Shown piece after piece: positions 8,853 through 17,916 of a stretch of 64,000 bases of DNA. Made by a program: the position numbers and the translations under genes. The notes under the pieces are model-generated. The model was not told the origin of the DNA, ran no database searches, and was given only the letters and a program-made list of their open reading frames with translations. Origin of the DNA: Flavobacterium hibernum (GTDB lineage: Bacteria > Bacteroidota > Bacteroidia > Flavobacteriales > Flavobacteriaceae); the NCBI RefSeq assembly GCF_000832125.1, contig NZ_JPRK01000027.1:62001-126000 (forward strand). The letters run 5' to 3'. Position 1 is the stretch's first letter, and each line of letters opens with the position of its first letter.

Positions 8853-9329
8853 ATGGAAACAGTATACATCAATTCACCATTAGGAATCACCAAGATTATT
8901 GGCGATCAAGATGGTATTTCGGTAATTTCTGTTTCAGATGTTGGTACAAATGAAGTTTCGATGATAATTCCAGCAGTTTTAAAAGAAGCAGTTCTTCAAC
9001 TACAAGAATATTTTGAAGGAAAAAGAACAGATTTTGACTTAAAACTTAACCCAAAAGGAACCGAATTTCAGCAAAAAGTATGGAAATCTTTATTAGACAT
9101 TCCGTACGGAAAAACGGTAAGTTATATGGATCAAACCAAAAAACTAGGCGATGTAAAAGCAATTCGTGCCGTTGCATCTGCAAATGGTAAAAATCCGTTA
9201 TGGATTGTAGTTCCCTGTCATCGCGTTATTGGTAAAAATGGCTCATTAACGGGTTATGCCGGTGGCTTATCTCGCAAAAAATGGTTACTCGAACACGAAA
9301 ACCCATCTACTCAACAAAGTTTGTTTTAA
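8853..9329 (+). CDS. ogt: Methylated-DNA-protein-cysteine methyltransferase
   Basis: Suicidal repair protein that moves alkyl groups from O6-alkylguanine in DNA to its own cysteine. The acceptor is C122 in IVVPCHRVIG, preceded by the helix-turn-helix region containing TEFQQKVWKSLLDIPYGKTVSY and the conserved Asn in SANGKNP. Its length of 158 residues is normal for the single-domain Ogt form. It is read alone. Confidence 0.96.
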   Translation: METVYINSPLGITKIIGDQDGISVISVSDVGTNEVSMIIPAVLKEAVLQLQEYFEGKRTDFDLKLNPKGTEFQQKVWKSLLDIPYGKTVSYMDQTKKLGDVKAIRAVASANGKNPLWIVVPCHRVIGKNGSLTGYAGGLSRKKWLLEHENPSTQQSLF

Positions 9330-9412
9330 AAAATAAGTTAATTCTTATACAATTGTCGATTTTTTGTACTTTTATAAATCTAAGAAGTCCAATAATCTAA
9401 GACGTCTAAAAA

Positions 9413-10126
9413 ATGATTGAAAAAATAAATCTCAACAACATTTTGTTTCTTGATATAGAAACTGTCCCAGAAGAAGAAAACTTTAATTCGCTTGATGCTG
9501 AAATGCAATCGCTTTGGGATCATAAAACCCAATATCAGCGAAAAGATGATTTTACTCCAGAAGAATTTTACGACCGCGCCGGAATTTGGGCTGAGTTTGG
9601 AAAAATTGTATGCATTTCGGTTGGGTATTTTACGATCAAAGGTGATATTCGAAATTTTCGCGTAACATCGTTTTTTGGCGATGAAAAGAAGATTCTGCGA
9701 GACTTTAATAATTTAATAAACAATCACTTTAATCAGCCGCAACATCTTTTGTGCGGACATAACGCAAAAGAATTTGATATTCCGTTTATGGCTCGAAGAA
9801 TGATTATCAACCAAATCGCAATTCCGGACAAGCTAAATTTATTTGGTAAAAAACCTTGGGAAGTTGCACATTTAGACACGCTCGAATTGTGGAAATTTGG
9901 CGATTACAAACACTTTACCTCTTTAAAACTGCTTACCAAAATTCTCGGGATTCCATCTCCAAAAGGTGATATTGACGGCAGTCAGGTTGGACACGTTTTT
10001 TATGTAGAGAAAGACATTGATAGAATTGTAACGTATTGCGAAAAAGATACGATTGCCGTTGCTCAGGTTTTCTTGCGTTTACGCCGAGAAGATTTATTAA
10101 TTGACGACGAAATTATTCATGTTTAG
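9413..10126 (+). CDS. Predicted 3'-5' exonuclease (PolB-exonuclease-like)
   Basis: A 237-residue DnaQ-fold protein: exonuclease motif I is LFLDIETVPEE (acidic D and E), motif II lies around CGHNAKEFDIPFMARR, and motif III is VTYCEKDTIAVAQV with its final Asp. This layout belongs to the family of predicted exonucleases related to the proofreading domain of family B polymerases. It is likely a stand-alone DNA or RNA trimming nuclease. Confidence 0.88.
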   Translation: MIEKINLNNILFLDIETVPEEENFNSLDAEMQSLWDHKTQYQRKDDFTPEEFYDRAGIWAEFGKIVCISVGYFTIKGDIRNFRVTSFFGDEKKILRDFNNLINNHFNQPQHLLCGHNAKEFDIPFMARRMIINQIAIPDKLNLFGKKPWEVAHLDTLELWKFGDYKHFTSLKLLTKILGIPSPKGDIDGSQVGHVFYVEKDIDRIVTYCEKDTIAVAQVFLRLRREDLLIDDEIIHV

Positions 10127-10169
10127 GAGGAACGGACAAAGGTGCGAAGTTTCACAGGTACAAAGAATT

Positions 10170-10190
10170 AAATGAACTTATATGGTTTAA
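10170..10190. repeat. Partial copy of the ATATAAGTT inverted-repeat family
   Basis: GAACTTATATGGTTTAAA here is the complement of part of the arm that forms the large inverted repeat at 56018-56101. It lies just before the winged-helix gene. Confidence 0.5.
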
Positions 10191-10202
10191 ATATTTTAAA
10201 GA

Positions 10203-11276
10203 ATGACACATCAGGAAATATCACATCATCGTCTTGTTTCTCAAAAACTATATAAAACAAGCCAAAATTCTCCACAAGAAATTGTAAAGCATCTTGGCGC
10301 CATGCAGGCTCAGGATTATGCAATGGCAAAATGGGCGATTGGTTCTCGTTGCGATTCTTCTGCAAAGGAAATCGAAGCAGCAATAAATTCGGCACAAATT
10401 ATTAGAACACATATTCTACGACCAACCTGGCATTTTGTTTCGTCAGACGATATTTATTGGATGTTGGATGTTTCGGCACCGCAAGTGAAACGATTTACTG
10501 CTTCGGCGGCAAAAAAATATGGTTACGACGACAAAAAACTCAATGAAACAAACTCGAAAATTGAAAAACTATTAGTAGGAAGTAATCATTTGACTCGTGA
10601 TGAAATCATGCAGGAGCTTGACATCAAAAAAACTTCCAATGCTGATTTTTTGAGTGCGGCAATTATGATGAATGCAGAATTAGATGGTTTGGTTTGTAAC
10701 GGAATAATGAAGGGTAAACAAATAACTTATTCTTTACTTGAAGAAAGAGTCCTTAAGCCGAAAGCCAAATTAACGAAAGAAGAAGCTCTTGCTAAACTAG
10801 CCCAAAGATACTTTGAAAGTCACGGCCCAGCGACGCTTCTTGACTTTTCGTGGTGGTCTGGTTTTTCGCCAACAATTTGCAAACAAGCTATTAATGCAAT
10901 TAAGTTGCGATTGAATTCTCTCGAAATTGACAATCAAACTTTTTGGTTTGGAAATGAATTAGTTTATGAAAATAACTTCCGAGAAAGCGTACATTTTCTT
11001 CCTGCTTTTGATGAAATTTTAATTTCATACAAAACCAGAGAAGCATCAATTTTAGAAGAGCATCAATCGAAAGCTTTTACTAATAACGGAATTTTCAAAC
11101 CCATTATTCTCGAAAACAGTAAAGTTATTGGAACCTGGAAAAGAACAATCAAAAAAGATCACGCCAAAATAGAAACTCAGTTTTTTCATGAAACCGAAAA
11201 TCATAAAAAAGCGATTCTGTTTGAGGGTATTAAAGGTTTCGAAAATTATTTGGAAACCAAAATTATTATCGAATAA
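10203..11276 (+). CDS. Winged-helix DNA-binding protein (HTH_42, AlkZ-like)
   Basis: A 357-residue protein with the family markers HLGAMQAQDYAMAKWAIG (residues 28-45), RTHILRPTWHFVSSDDIYWML (about 64-85) and a central winged-helix segment near SHGPATLLDFSWWSG. Characterised members of the wider family (AlkZ/YcaQ) are DNA glycosylases that act on crosslinks or bulky adducts through a QxQ or QxD motif; here MQAQDY supplies a candidate. A DNA repair role is therefore inferred, not shown. Confidence 0.88.
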   Translation: MTHQEISHHRLVSQKLYKTSQNSPQEIVKHLGAMQAQDYAMAKWAIGSRCDSSAKEIEAAINSAQIIRTHILRPTWHFVSSDDIYWMLDVSAPQVKRFTASAAKKYGYDDKKLNETNSKIEKLLVGSNHLTRDEIMQELDIKKTSNADFLSAAIMMNAELDGLVCNGIMKGKQITYSLLEERVLKPKAKLTKEEALAKLAQRYFESHGPATLLDFSWWSGFSPTICKQAINAIKLRLNSLEIDNQTFWFGNELVYENNFRESVHFLPAFDEILISYKTREASILEEHQSKAFTNNGIFKPIILENSKVIGTWKRTIKKDHAKIETQFFHETENHKKAILFEGIKGFENYLETKIIIE

Positions 11277-11387
11277 AGTAAATTTTCACTAAAACAGTAT
11301 CATTTCTAATAAATTCTTCTCGTTTCGCCTCTAAAATCTTTATGCATTTTATGGTTAAATAATTACATTTACAAAAAAAACAGTGTT

Positions 11388-12827
11388 ATGGTATTAAGTA
11401 GATTTTGGTTAACTATTTTTATTTCGTCGATTATCTTTATAATGATCAGTTTATTTACTGCCAATACTTATACTATTGATTATGTTTTGAATGGAAAAAA
11501 GGATGATCCAATTCTTGTTTCGGAGAAATATGCAGAGCAACTTCCTGCTTTCATTAAAGATAGTATCAAGAAAGCTCCTGATCAAACTATGATTATAAAT
11601 CGCGATACGCTTAATCCTGATACAACGTATGTTTATAAAAATAAAACCGTAAAAATTTACAGCGGCGTTCAAAAATCAGATGGTTTATTGCCAACTTGTA
11701 AAACTACTTTACTCGACTTAATTTTACCTCTTATCGCATATTTGGCATTTTTCTGTGGATTAATGGAACTTTTAATTATCTCTGGAGTATCAGGAAAACT
11801 GGCAAAAGTCTTAAGTCCGGTTTTTGTAAAAGTGTTTCCTAGTATTCCAAAAAACCATCCTTCGATCTCTTATATGACCTTAAACTTTGCTGCCAATTTT
11901 TTAGGCTTAGATTCTGCCGCGACACCGTTTGGTCTTAAAGCCATGGAAAGTTTACAAGAAATAAACCCCGAAAAAGACAAAGCAAGTGATGCACAAATTA
12001 TGTTTATGTGTCTGCATGCTTCTGGTTTAACTTTAATTGCAACATCTATTATTGGTTATCGTGCTGCCGCAAACGCAAGCAATCCTGCCGATGTTATGTT
12101 GCCATGTATCATCACTTCGTTTATTGGTACAATTGCAGCTTTCTTAATTGTTGGTATCAAACAAAAGATCAATTTCAAAAGTGCTTCTTTAGTTATTGCC
12201 TTAATGGTATTAATTGCCGCTATTGTAGGTTTATTGATGTATGTGAACCATTTAGATTTGATCGGTAAAAACTATTTCACCTCTAATCTTTCGGGATTAA
12301 TTTTAATTGGAATTATTGTTTCAACACTTGTTTTTTCATTTATACACGAAAAGAAATTTACAGATGCTGACACTACTGTTTTTGATGCTTTTGTAGTTGG
12401 CGCAAATAATGGAGTTAAAACGGGAGTTACTATTTTTCCATATGTTTTAGGAATGTTAGTTGCTATTTCATTATTTAGAAACAGTGGTTTATTTGAAATT
12501 ATTAGTGATGGTATTGCCTTTGTTTTTTCGAATATGGGAGTAAACAAACAAATTACCGATGCACTTCCGGTTGCTATGCTTAGACCTTTTAGTTCTGCTG
12601 GATCAAGAGGATTTTTGATTGATTCTATGAATACCTTTGGCGCAGATTCTTTGACAGGAAGATTGAGCAGTATTTTTCAATGTAGTGCCGAAAGTACTTT
12701 TTATGTTATTGCAGTTTACTTTGGTTCTGTTAATATAAAAAATACTCGCTACGCTTTAGGAACAATGCTTTTGGTAGATGTAATTTGTGTAATTACTGCC
12801 ATTTTTGTGGCAACTTGGTTTTTTTAA
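11388..12827 (+). CDS. Fused SpmA/SpmB-like nucleoside-recognition (Gate) membrane protein
   Basis: A 479-residue inner-membrane protein. It has an N-terminal anchor (8-28) and an exported loop of about 70 residues, then two Gate domains. The first contains NFAANFLGLDSAATPFGLKAM and the second VGANNGVKTGVTIFPY and MLRPFSSAGSRG. In Bacillus these halves are the separate SpmA and SpmB spore maturation proteins; Bacteroidota, which do not sporulate, carry them fused. The transported substrate is unknown. Confidence 0.9.
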   Translation: MVLSRFWLTIFISSIIFIMISLFTANTYTIDYVLNGKKDDPILVSEKYAEQLPAFIKDSIKKAPDQTMIINRDTLNPDTTYVYKNKTVKIYSGVQKSDGLLPTCKTTLLDLILPLIAYLAFFCGLMELLIISGVSGKLAKVLSPVFVKVFPSIPKNHPSISYMTLNFAANFLGLDSAATPFGLKAMESLQEINPEKDKASDAQIMFMCLHASGLTLIATSIIGYRAAANASNPADVMLPCIITSFIGTIAAFLIVGIKQKINFKSASLVIALMVLIAAIVGLLMYVNHLDLIGKNYFTSNLSGLILIGIIVSTLVFSFIHEKKFTDADTTVFDAFVVGANNGVKTGVTIFPYVLGMLVAISLFRNSGLFEIISDGIAFVFSNMGVNKQITDALPVAMLRPFSSAGSRGFLIDSMNTFGADSLTGRLSSIFQCSAESTFYVIAVYFGSVNIKNTRYALGTMLLVDVICVITAIFVATWFF

Positions 12828-12875
12828 TAAAATTGTACCCAATATCTTAATTGAAAAATAATAAAGCGCTTTTTT

Positions 12876-13490
12876 ATGGCAAATGAAATTTTCTCTATTA
12901 ATGGACACAAAATGTCTACTTTATATTTTGATGATGAATCTTTCAAATTTTCAAGTTCTAATTTGAATTCAGCCGAAGATTTTGAAAATTCTTGGGATAA
13001 AACATTCACTTTAGCTACAAAGAGCGAAATACGTTATGGTTTGATCGAGGGAATAAAAAAAGAAGAGAACGACGACAATGTTACCATTTCGTACAAAGCT
13101 TCTTTTGGAACTACAAACCATTGTAAATTTTCATTTACTAATCCAAATGATTATCAACGATTTTTTAATACTCTGGAAAATGAACTTGGTTTAGAAAAAG
13201 AGCATGAAACATTGGAACCTTTCAAAGCAATATCCAATCACCTTTTGAAGTTAGTTATAACCATTGCTATAACTACCTTTTCTTACTATGAAGCCTTAGC
13301 AATTGCCAATGGAACTGCAACAAAATCTACCACTAATAAAGCTAAGCTATTTGATCGCATTGTTGGTACCCTTGGAGACAAAGGAATTTTACTTATTGGC
13401 GGTGCAATAGTTTGTTTTTTATTATTTCAAATGTGGAAAAGATTTACGAATCCTCCCAATCAAATAATATTTACGATAAAAGAAATGTAA
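12876..13490 (+). CDS. Unknown protein with two membrane segments
   Basis: I do not recognise this 204-residue protein. The first 110 residues are soluble with beta character (ATKSEIRYGLIEGIKK). Two hydrophobic stretches follow, around residues 122-142 (LLKLVITIAITTFSYYEALAIA) and 165-185 (GILLIGGAIVCFLLFQMW). The short C-terminal tail is basic. It starts 48 bp after the SpmA/B-like gene and might be cotranscribed with it. Confidence 0.7.
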   Translation: MANEIFSINGHKMSTLYFDDESFKFSSSNLNSAEDFENSWDKTFTLATKSEIRYGLIEGIKKEENDDNVTISYKASFGTTNHCKFSFTNPNDYQRFFNTLENELGLEKEHETLEPFKAISNHLLKLVITIAITTFSYYEALAIANGTATKSTTNKAKLFDRIVGTLGDKGILLIGGAIVCFLLFQMWKRFTNPPNQIIFTIKEM

Positions 13491-13579
13491 AACATTTTTC
13501 TTCTACGCTAAATTTCTAAATCTGCATTTGTTAACCAAAAACACCCCTAATTCAAATTCTTTCTTAGGTAAATAATTTC

Positions 13580-13587
13580 TAACTTTG
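13580..13587 (+). promoter_or_regulatory. -7 element upstream of fumarase
   Basis: TAACTTTG fits TAnnTTTG exactly, 14 bp before the ATG. No good -33 TTG was found. Confidence 0.4.
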
Positions 13588-13601
13588 TAAAAAACAAAGC
13601 A

Positions 13602-15206
13602 ATGATTGATTTTATATACCAAGACCCTTATCCTATTTTAAAGGATGATACGCAGTACCGCAAAATTACTTCTGATTTTGTGAAAGTAGAACAATTTGGA
13701 GAACGTGAAGTTTTAACTGTTGATCCAAAAGGTTTAGAATTATTAGCTGAAGAAGCTTTAACAGATGTTTCGTTCATGTTGAGAACGACTCATTTGCAAA
13801 AATTAAGAAAAATTCTTGACGATCCCGAAGCGACAGATAATGATCGTTTTGTGGCTTACAATTTACTTCAAAATGCATCTGTAGCTGCCGAAGGACAATT
13901 ACCAAGTTGTCAGGATACCGGAACTGCAATTGTAATGGCAAAAAAAGGTGAAAGTATTTTTACTGGTGTTGATGATGCAGAATGGTTGAGCAGAGGAATT
14001 TTCAACACGTACCAAAAACGTAACTTACGTTATTCTCAGATTGTTCCAATTTCGATGTTTGAAGAAAAAAACTCAGGTTCTAATCTTCCGGCACAAATTG
14101 ATATTTATGCTAAAAAAGGAACTTCTTACGAGTTTTTATTTATGGCAAAAGGTGGTGGATCTGCCAATAAAACCTACTTGTATCAACAAACAAAATCTTT
14201 ATTGAATGATAAATCTATGGATGCATTCATTCGCGCAAAAATTAAAGATTTAGGAACTTCTGCTTGTCCTCCATATCACTTAGCATTAGTAATTGGTGGA
14301 ACTTCTGCAGAAGCAAATTTAAGTGCGGTTAAAAAAGCTTCGGCTGGTTATTACGACCATTTACCAACTACCGGAAATATGGCTGGTCAGGCTTTCCGTG
14401 ATTTAGAATGGGAAGAAAAAGTTCAGAAAATATGTCAGGAAAGTGCTATTGGTGCTCAATTTGGCGGAAAATATTTCACGCATGATGTCCGCGTTATTCG
14501 TTTGCCACGTCATGCAGCTTCTTGTCCGGTTGGATTAGGTGTTTCATGTTCTGCTGATAGAAATATTAAAGGAAAAATTACTAAAGACGGAATCTTCGTT
14601 GAGCAACTAGAGGTAAACCCAAAACAATTTTTACCAGAAACAGCTCCACATTTAGAAGCTCCTGTTGAGATTGATTTGAATATGCCAATGGCTGATATTC
14701 TCGCTAAATTGACTCAGTACCCAATAAAAACACGTTTAAAATTAAACGGAACCGTAATTGTTGCTCGTGATATTGCTCACGCAAAAATCAAAGAATTACT
14801 TGAAGCTGGAAAGCCAATGCCAGAATATTTTAAAAATCACCCAGTTTATTATGCTGGTCCGGCAAAAACTCCAGAAGGTATGGCCTCAGGAAGTTTTGGA
14901 CCAACAACTGCGGGTCGTATGGACGTTTATGTAGATGAATTCCAGAAACACGGTGGAAGTATGATTATGTTAGCCAAAGGAAACCGTACGAAACAAGTTA
15001 CTGATGCATGTAATAAATATGGCGGATTCTATTTGGGTTCCATTGGAGGACCTGCTGCAATCCTTGCGCAAGACAACATCTTAAAAGTTGAAGTTGTTGA
15101 TTTTGAAGAATTAGGAATGGAAGCTGTCCGAAAAATTACTGTTAAAGATTTCCCTGCTTTCATCATTACGGACGATAAAGGAAATGACTTTTTTGAAAAT
15201 TTATAA
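13602..15206 (+). CDS. fumA: Fumarate hydratase, class I
   Basis: A [4Fe-4S] hydro-lyase that converts fumarate to malate in the TCA cycle. The N-terminal alpha domain holds the cluster cysteines in SCQDTGTA, SACPPYHLAL and SCPVGLGVSCSADRN. The C-terminal beta domain holds GSFGPTTAGRMDVYVDEF and KGNRTKQV, which bind substrate. At 534 residues both domains are fused, as in E. coli FumA/B. It is oxygen-labile in known members. Confidence 0.95.
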   Translation: MIDFIYQDPYPILKDDTQYRKITSDFVKVEQFGEREVLTVDPKGLELLAEEALTDVSFMLRTTHLQKLRKILDDPEATDNDRFVAYNLLQNASVAAEGQLPSCQDTGTAIVMAKKGESIFTGVDDAEWLSRGIFNTYQKRNLRYSQIVPISMFEEKNSGSNLPAQIDIYAKKGTSYEFLFMAKGGGSANKTYLYQQTKSLLNDKSMDAFIRAKIKDLGTSACPPYHLALVIGGTSAEANLSAVKKASAGYYDHLPTTGNMAGQAFRDLEWEEKVQKICQESAIGAQFGGKYFTHDVRVIRLPRHAASCPVGLGVSCSADRNIKGKITKDGIFVEQLEVNPKQFLPETAPHLEAPVEIDLNMPMADILAKLTQYPIKTRLKLNGTVIVARDIAHAKIKELLEAGKPMPEYFKNHPVYYAGPAKTPEGMASGSFGPTTAGRMDVYVDEFQKHGGSMIMLAKGNRTKQVTDACNKYGGFYLGSIGGPAAILAQDNILKVEVVDFEELGMEAVRKITVKDFPAFIITDDKGNDFFENL

Positions 15207-15258
15207 TTTTTTAGACACTAAGATACTGAGGAGCTAAGGCTCTAAGTTTTTTTATATT

Positions 15259-15283
15259 AAAACCGCCTTTTGGGCGGTTTTTT
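15259..15283 (+). terminator. Fumarase terminator
   Basis: Stem AAAACCGCC / GGCGGTTTT with a short loop, then TTTTTT. It lies between convergent genes and may also stop the PAS gene. Confidence 0.8.
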
Positions 15284-15312
15284 CATTTCTTATGTTTTCT
15301 TCGCGTTTGTAA

Positions 15313-15813
15313 TTAAGCACTTAAAACTTCTTTTTCAAAAGCTATAAAATGTGTTAGTTTGCCCTTTAAATTAAAAACGGGAGTACTATTGATTTTACAT
15401 TTATAAGTTCTACCGTCTTTTTTGTAGTTTTCAATTGTTTTTTCAAAAGGGATCTGTAGTTTTATTGCTTCGTTTATTTCTTTAATAGTCGTTTTAGAAG
15501 TTGTGGGACCCTGAAACATTTTTGGTGTTTTTCCAAGAACTTCTTCTTCTTTGTAACCAGTCATTTTTTTGATTCCGTTTGAAGCAAAAACTATTTTTAA
15601 ATCTAAATCAGTGACCAGAATAACTTCTTCTTTTATTCGTTCTTCAATTTTAAGGCTTTCATCATTCCAGGTAAATTGAGTCGAAATCTTTTTAACTTTT
15701 TGTAAATCAGCAAAAGCAGCTTTCAATTCTCTTACGTGTTCGCAATGAAAATCCCATGCCAAAATAGGAACTGAATTTCGAGATAAAGACTCCTCAGATT
15801 TGTTAGTTTTCAT
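15313..15813 (-). CDS. Single PAS-domain protein, LOV-like without the adduct cysteine
   Basis: A 166-residue soluble protein of one PAS domain (about 60-163) and a short N-terminal extension. The pattern GYKEEEVLGKTPKMFQGP, then TTIKEINEAI and ENYKKDGRTYKCK, follows the layout of LOV photoreceptors. The flavin-adduct motif G-x-N-C-R-F-L-Q-G is replaced here by GKTPKMFQG, so the photoactive Cys is missing. It may bind another ligand or flavin without adduct chemistry, and it has no output domain. Confidence 0.85.
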   Translation of the reverse strand: MKTNKSEESLSRNSVPILAWDFHCEHVRELKAAFADLQKVKKISTQFTWNDESLKIEERIKEEVILVTDLDLKIVFASNGIKKMTGYKEEEVLGKTPKMFQGPTTSKTTIKEINEAIKLQIPFEKTIENYKKDGRTYKCKINSTPVFNLKGKLTHFIAFEKEVLSA

Positions 15814-15912
15814 GATGACGAATTCAAAATTATTAAATCTTCCCTTTCAAAGGTAGAAAGAAAATTCATCACAAAAACATAAATCTTGTGATAAAATCGT
15901 AACTGTCTGACA

Positions 15913-16995
15913 TTAAAACGAAAACTTTAGCTGTACAACAACTGCTTTCTTTTCTTCCGTATTTAAATTACTCAAAGAGATTCCTAGCAATCGAACAGAA
16001 TCTTTCATGCGTTCCTGATACAATAATTCTTCAACAGTTTCGAGGATCAAACTTTTATCTGAAATAAAATAGGGTAACGTTTTGCTTCGTGTTTGTTGTG
16101 TAAAGTCACTATATTTAATTTTAAGCGTGACAGTTTTTCCAGATATTTGATGTTTTTTCAATCGTTTTTCTAATGAAATTGCAATCTTTTCTAATTGCTC
16201 CAACATAAAAATTTCAGATGATAAATTAACATCAAAAGTATGTTCTGCAGCAACTGACTTGGTAATTCGATTTGACTTTACTTCACTATTATGAATTCCT
16301 CGAACAACTTTGTAGTAAAAACTTCCCGACTTCCCAAAATGCTTCTCCAGAAATTCTTCGGATTTACTTTTAAGATCACTTCCTGTAAAAATTCCCAGCT
16401 GATACATTTTCTCTGTGGTTACTTTTCCAACACCATAAAACTTTCTAATTGGTAACTCTTCTAAAAAGGCTAATATTTCATCGGGATTTACCGTTTTCTG
16501 ACCGTTTGGTTTATTGATATCCGAAGCTATTTTTGCTACAAATTTATTGACCGAAATTCCTGCAGATGCCGTAAGTCCAACTTCCTTTAAAATTCTTAAT
16601 CTAATTTCCTGCGCTAACAATCCCGCACTTGGATTTCCTTTTTTATTATGTGTTACATCAAGATAAGCTTCGTCAAGCGAAAGTGGCTCAACCAAATCTG
16701 TGTATTCATAAAAAATTTTGTGAATTTTGGCCGAAATCTCTTTGTACCGATCAAATCGCGGGCGTACAAAAATAATTTCCGGACAATACTTTTTGGCCAA
16801 AACACCACTTATAGCACTTCGAACACCAAATTTCCGAGCTTCATAACTTGCTGCCGAAACTACTCCACGATTCTCTGATCCACCAACAGCTACCGGCTTT
16901 CCTCGTAAAGCAGGATTATCCATCTGCTCTACTGAGGCATAAAAAGCATCCATGTCTATATGAATAATTTTTCGATATGTAGGCGTTTCAGACAT
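15913..16995 (-). CDS. dinB: DNA polymerase IV (Y-family translesion polymerase)
   Basis: Error-prone polymerase that copies damaged DNA. Motifs in order: HIDMDAFYASVEQ with the first catalytic Asp, VVSAASYEARKFGV, EPLSLDEAYLDVT with the catalytic Asp-Glu pair, then the helix-hairpin-helix IRKFYGVGKVTTEKM and a little-finger domain to residue 350. There is no clear beta-clamp peptide at the very end; VVVQLKFSF is the C-terminus. A perfect -7 motif ends right at the start codon, suggesting a leaderless or near-leaderless mRNA. Confidence 0.96.
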   Translation of the reverse strand: MSETPTYRKIIHIDMDAFYASVEQMDNPALRGKPVAVGGSENRGVVSAASYEARKFGVRSAISGVLAKKYCPEIIFVRPRFDRYKEISAKIHKIFYEYTDLVEPLSLDEAYLDVTHNKKGNPSAGLLAQEIRLRILKEVGLTASAGISVNKFVAKIASDINKPNGQKTVNPDEILAFLEELPIRKFYGVGKVTTEKMYQLGIFTGSDLKSKSEEFLEKHFGKSGSFYYKVVRGIHNSEVKSNRITKSVAAEHTFDVNLSSEIFMLEQLEKIAISLEKRLKKHQISGKTVTLKIKYSDFTQQTRSKTLPYFISDKSLILETVEELLYQERMKDSVRLLGISLSNLNTEEKKAVVVQLKFSF

Positions 16996-16999
16996 GCTA

Positions 17000-17007
17000 C
17001 AAATTTA
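17000..17007 (-). promoter_or_regulatory. -7 element abutting the dinB start
   Basis: On the minus strand this reads TAAATTTG. The dinB ATG begins at 16995, where a transcript from this element would be expected to start. A TTG (minus strand, 17032-17034) lies 24 bp upstream, just over the usual spacing. Confidence 0.3.
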
Positions 17008-17100
17008 AATAGGAAAGCAGGAATATGACATCAAAATAATCATAAAAATATGCTCTTTTAAAGATTATCAACTTAATGATCACAAACAAATCATTTTCTT

Positions 17101-17108
17101 TATTTTTG
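17101..17108 (+). promoter_or_regulatory. Possible -7 element of the phosphatase gene
   Basis: TATTTTTG fits TAnnTTTG and lies 24 bp upstream of the ATG at 17133. It falls inside the longer reading frame from 17076 and argues for the later start. Confidence 0.3.
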
Positions 17109-17132
17109 TATTTCTACACGAAACAAAATAAA

Positions 17133-17867
17133 ATGCGAACATTTGTTATAGGCGACATACACGGCGGACTACTCGCTCTTGAACAGGTGATGAAAAAAGC
17201 TCAGGTTACTACCCAAGATACTCTTATCTTTTTAGGCGATTATGTCGATGGCTGGAGTCAATCTCCACAAGTAATTGATTATTTGATGGATTTAAAAAGC
17301 AAGCAAAATTGTATTTGCATTCGAGGGAATCATGACGAATTACTTTTATCTTGGTTTCAAGGCAAGAAAGAAGAGGTTGATGAGACTTTGTGGTTTAAAC
17401 ACGGCGGTGAAGCAACAGTTATGGCTTATAAAAAGTTAACCGAAGAAAGAAAACAAATTCATATAGCTTTTTTAGAGTCTTTAGAAGACTATTATCTCGA
17501 TGACAAAAATAGGTTGTTTGTTCACGCTGGCTTTACCAATTTGAATGGTGTAACTTATGAATATTTTCCTAAATTATTTTACTGGGACAGAACACTTTGG
17601 GAAACTGCACTTTCATTAGATCCAAACTTAACACCAGATGATGTGCTTTATCCAAAACGTTTCACCTTGTATAAAGAAATTTTTATTGGTCATACTCCTG
17701 TTACGCGAATTGGAAAAACAGTTCCGGTACAAAAAGCTTGTGTTTGGAATGTAGATACTGGTGCTGCCTTTAGAGGGCCTTTGACAATAATGGATATTGA
17801 GACAAAAGAATTCTGGCAAAGTGACCCATTAAATGAATTGTATTCTAACGAAAAGGGTAGGAATTAG
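17133..17867 (+). CDS. PPP-family metallophosphoesterase
   Basis: A 244-residue serine/threonine phosphatase-like or diadenosine-tetraphosphatase-like enzyme. All metal-binding blocks are present: GDIHGG, LGDYVDGWSQS, RGNHDELL, a late FVHAGF and IGHTPVT. The ATG at 17133 (MRTFVIGDIHGG) is chosen because the blocks start right there and a -7 promoter motif lies between it and the earlier ATG at 17076. The true substrate (phosphoprotein or nucleotide) cannot be told from sequence. Confidence 0.93.
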   Translation: MRTFVIGDIHGGLLALEQVMKKAQVTTQDTLIFLGDYVDGWSQSPQVIDYLMDLKSKQNCICIRGNHDELLLSWFQGKKEEVDETLWFKHGGEATVMAYKKLTEERKQIHIAFLESLEDYYLDDKNRLFVHAGFTNLNGVTYEYFPKLFYWDRTLWETALSLDPNLTPDDVLYPKRFTLYKEIFIGHTPVTRIGKTVPVQKACVWNVDTGAAFRGPLTIMDIETKEFWQSDPLNELYSNEKGRN

Positions 17868-17916
17868 TTCATAAAAAGCTATTTTTACACTTTAAAAAAA
17901 ATAATATTTTAAGTTT

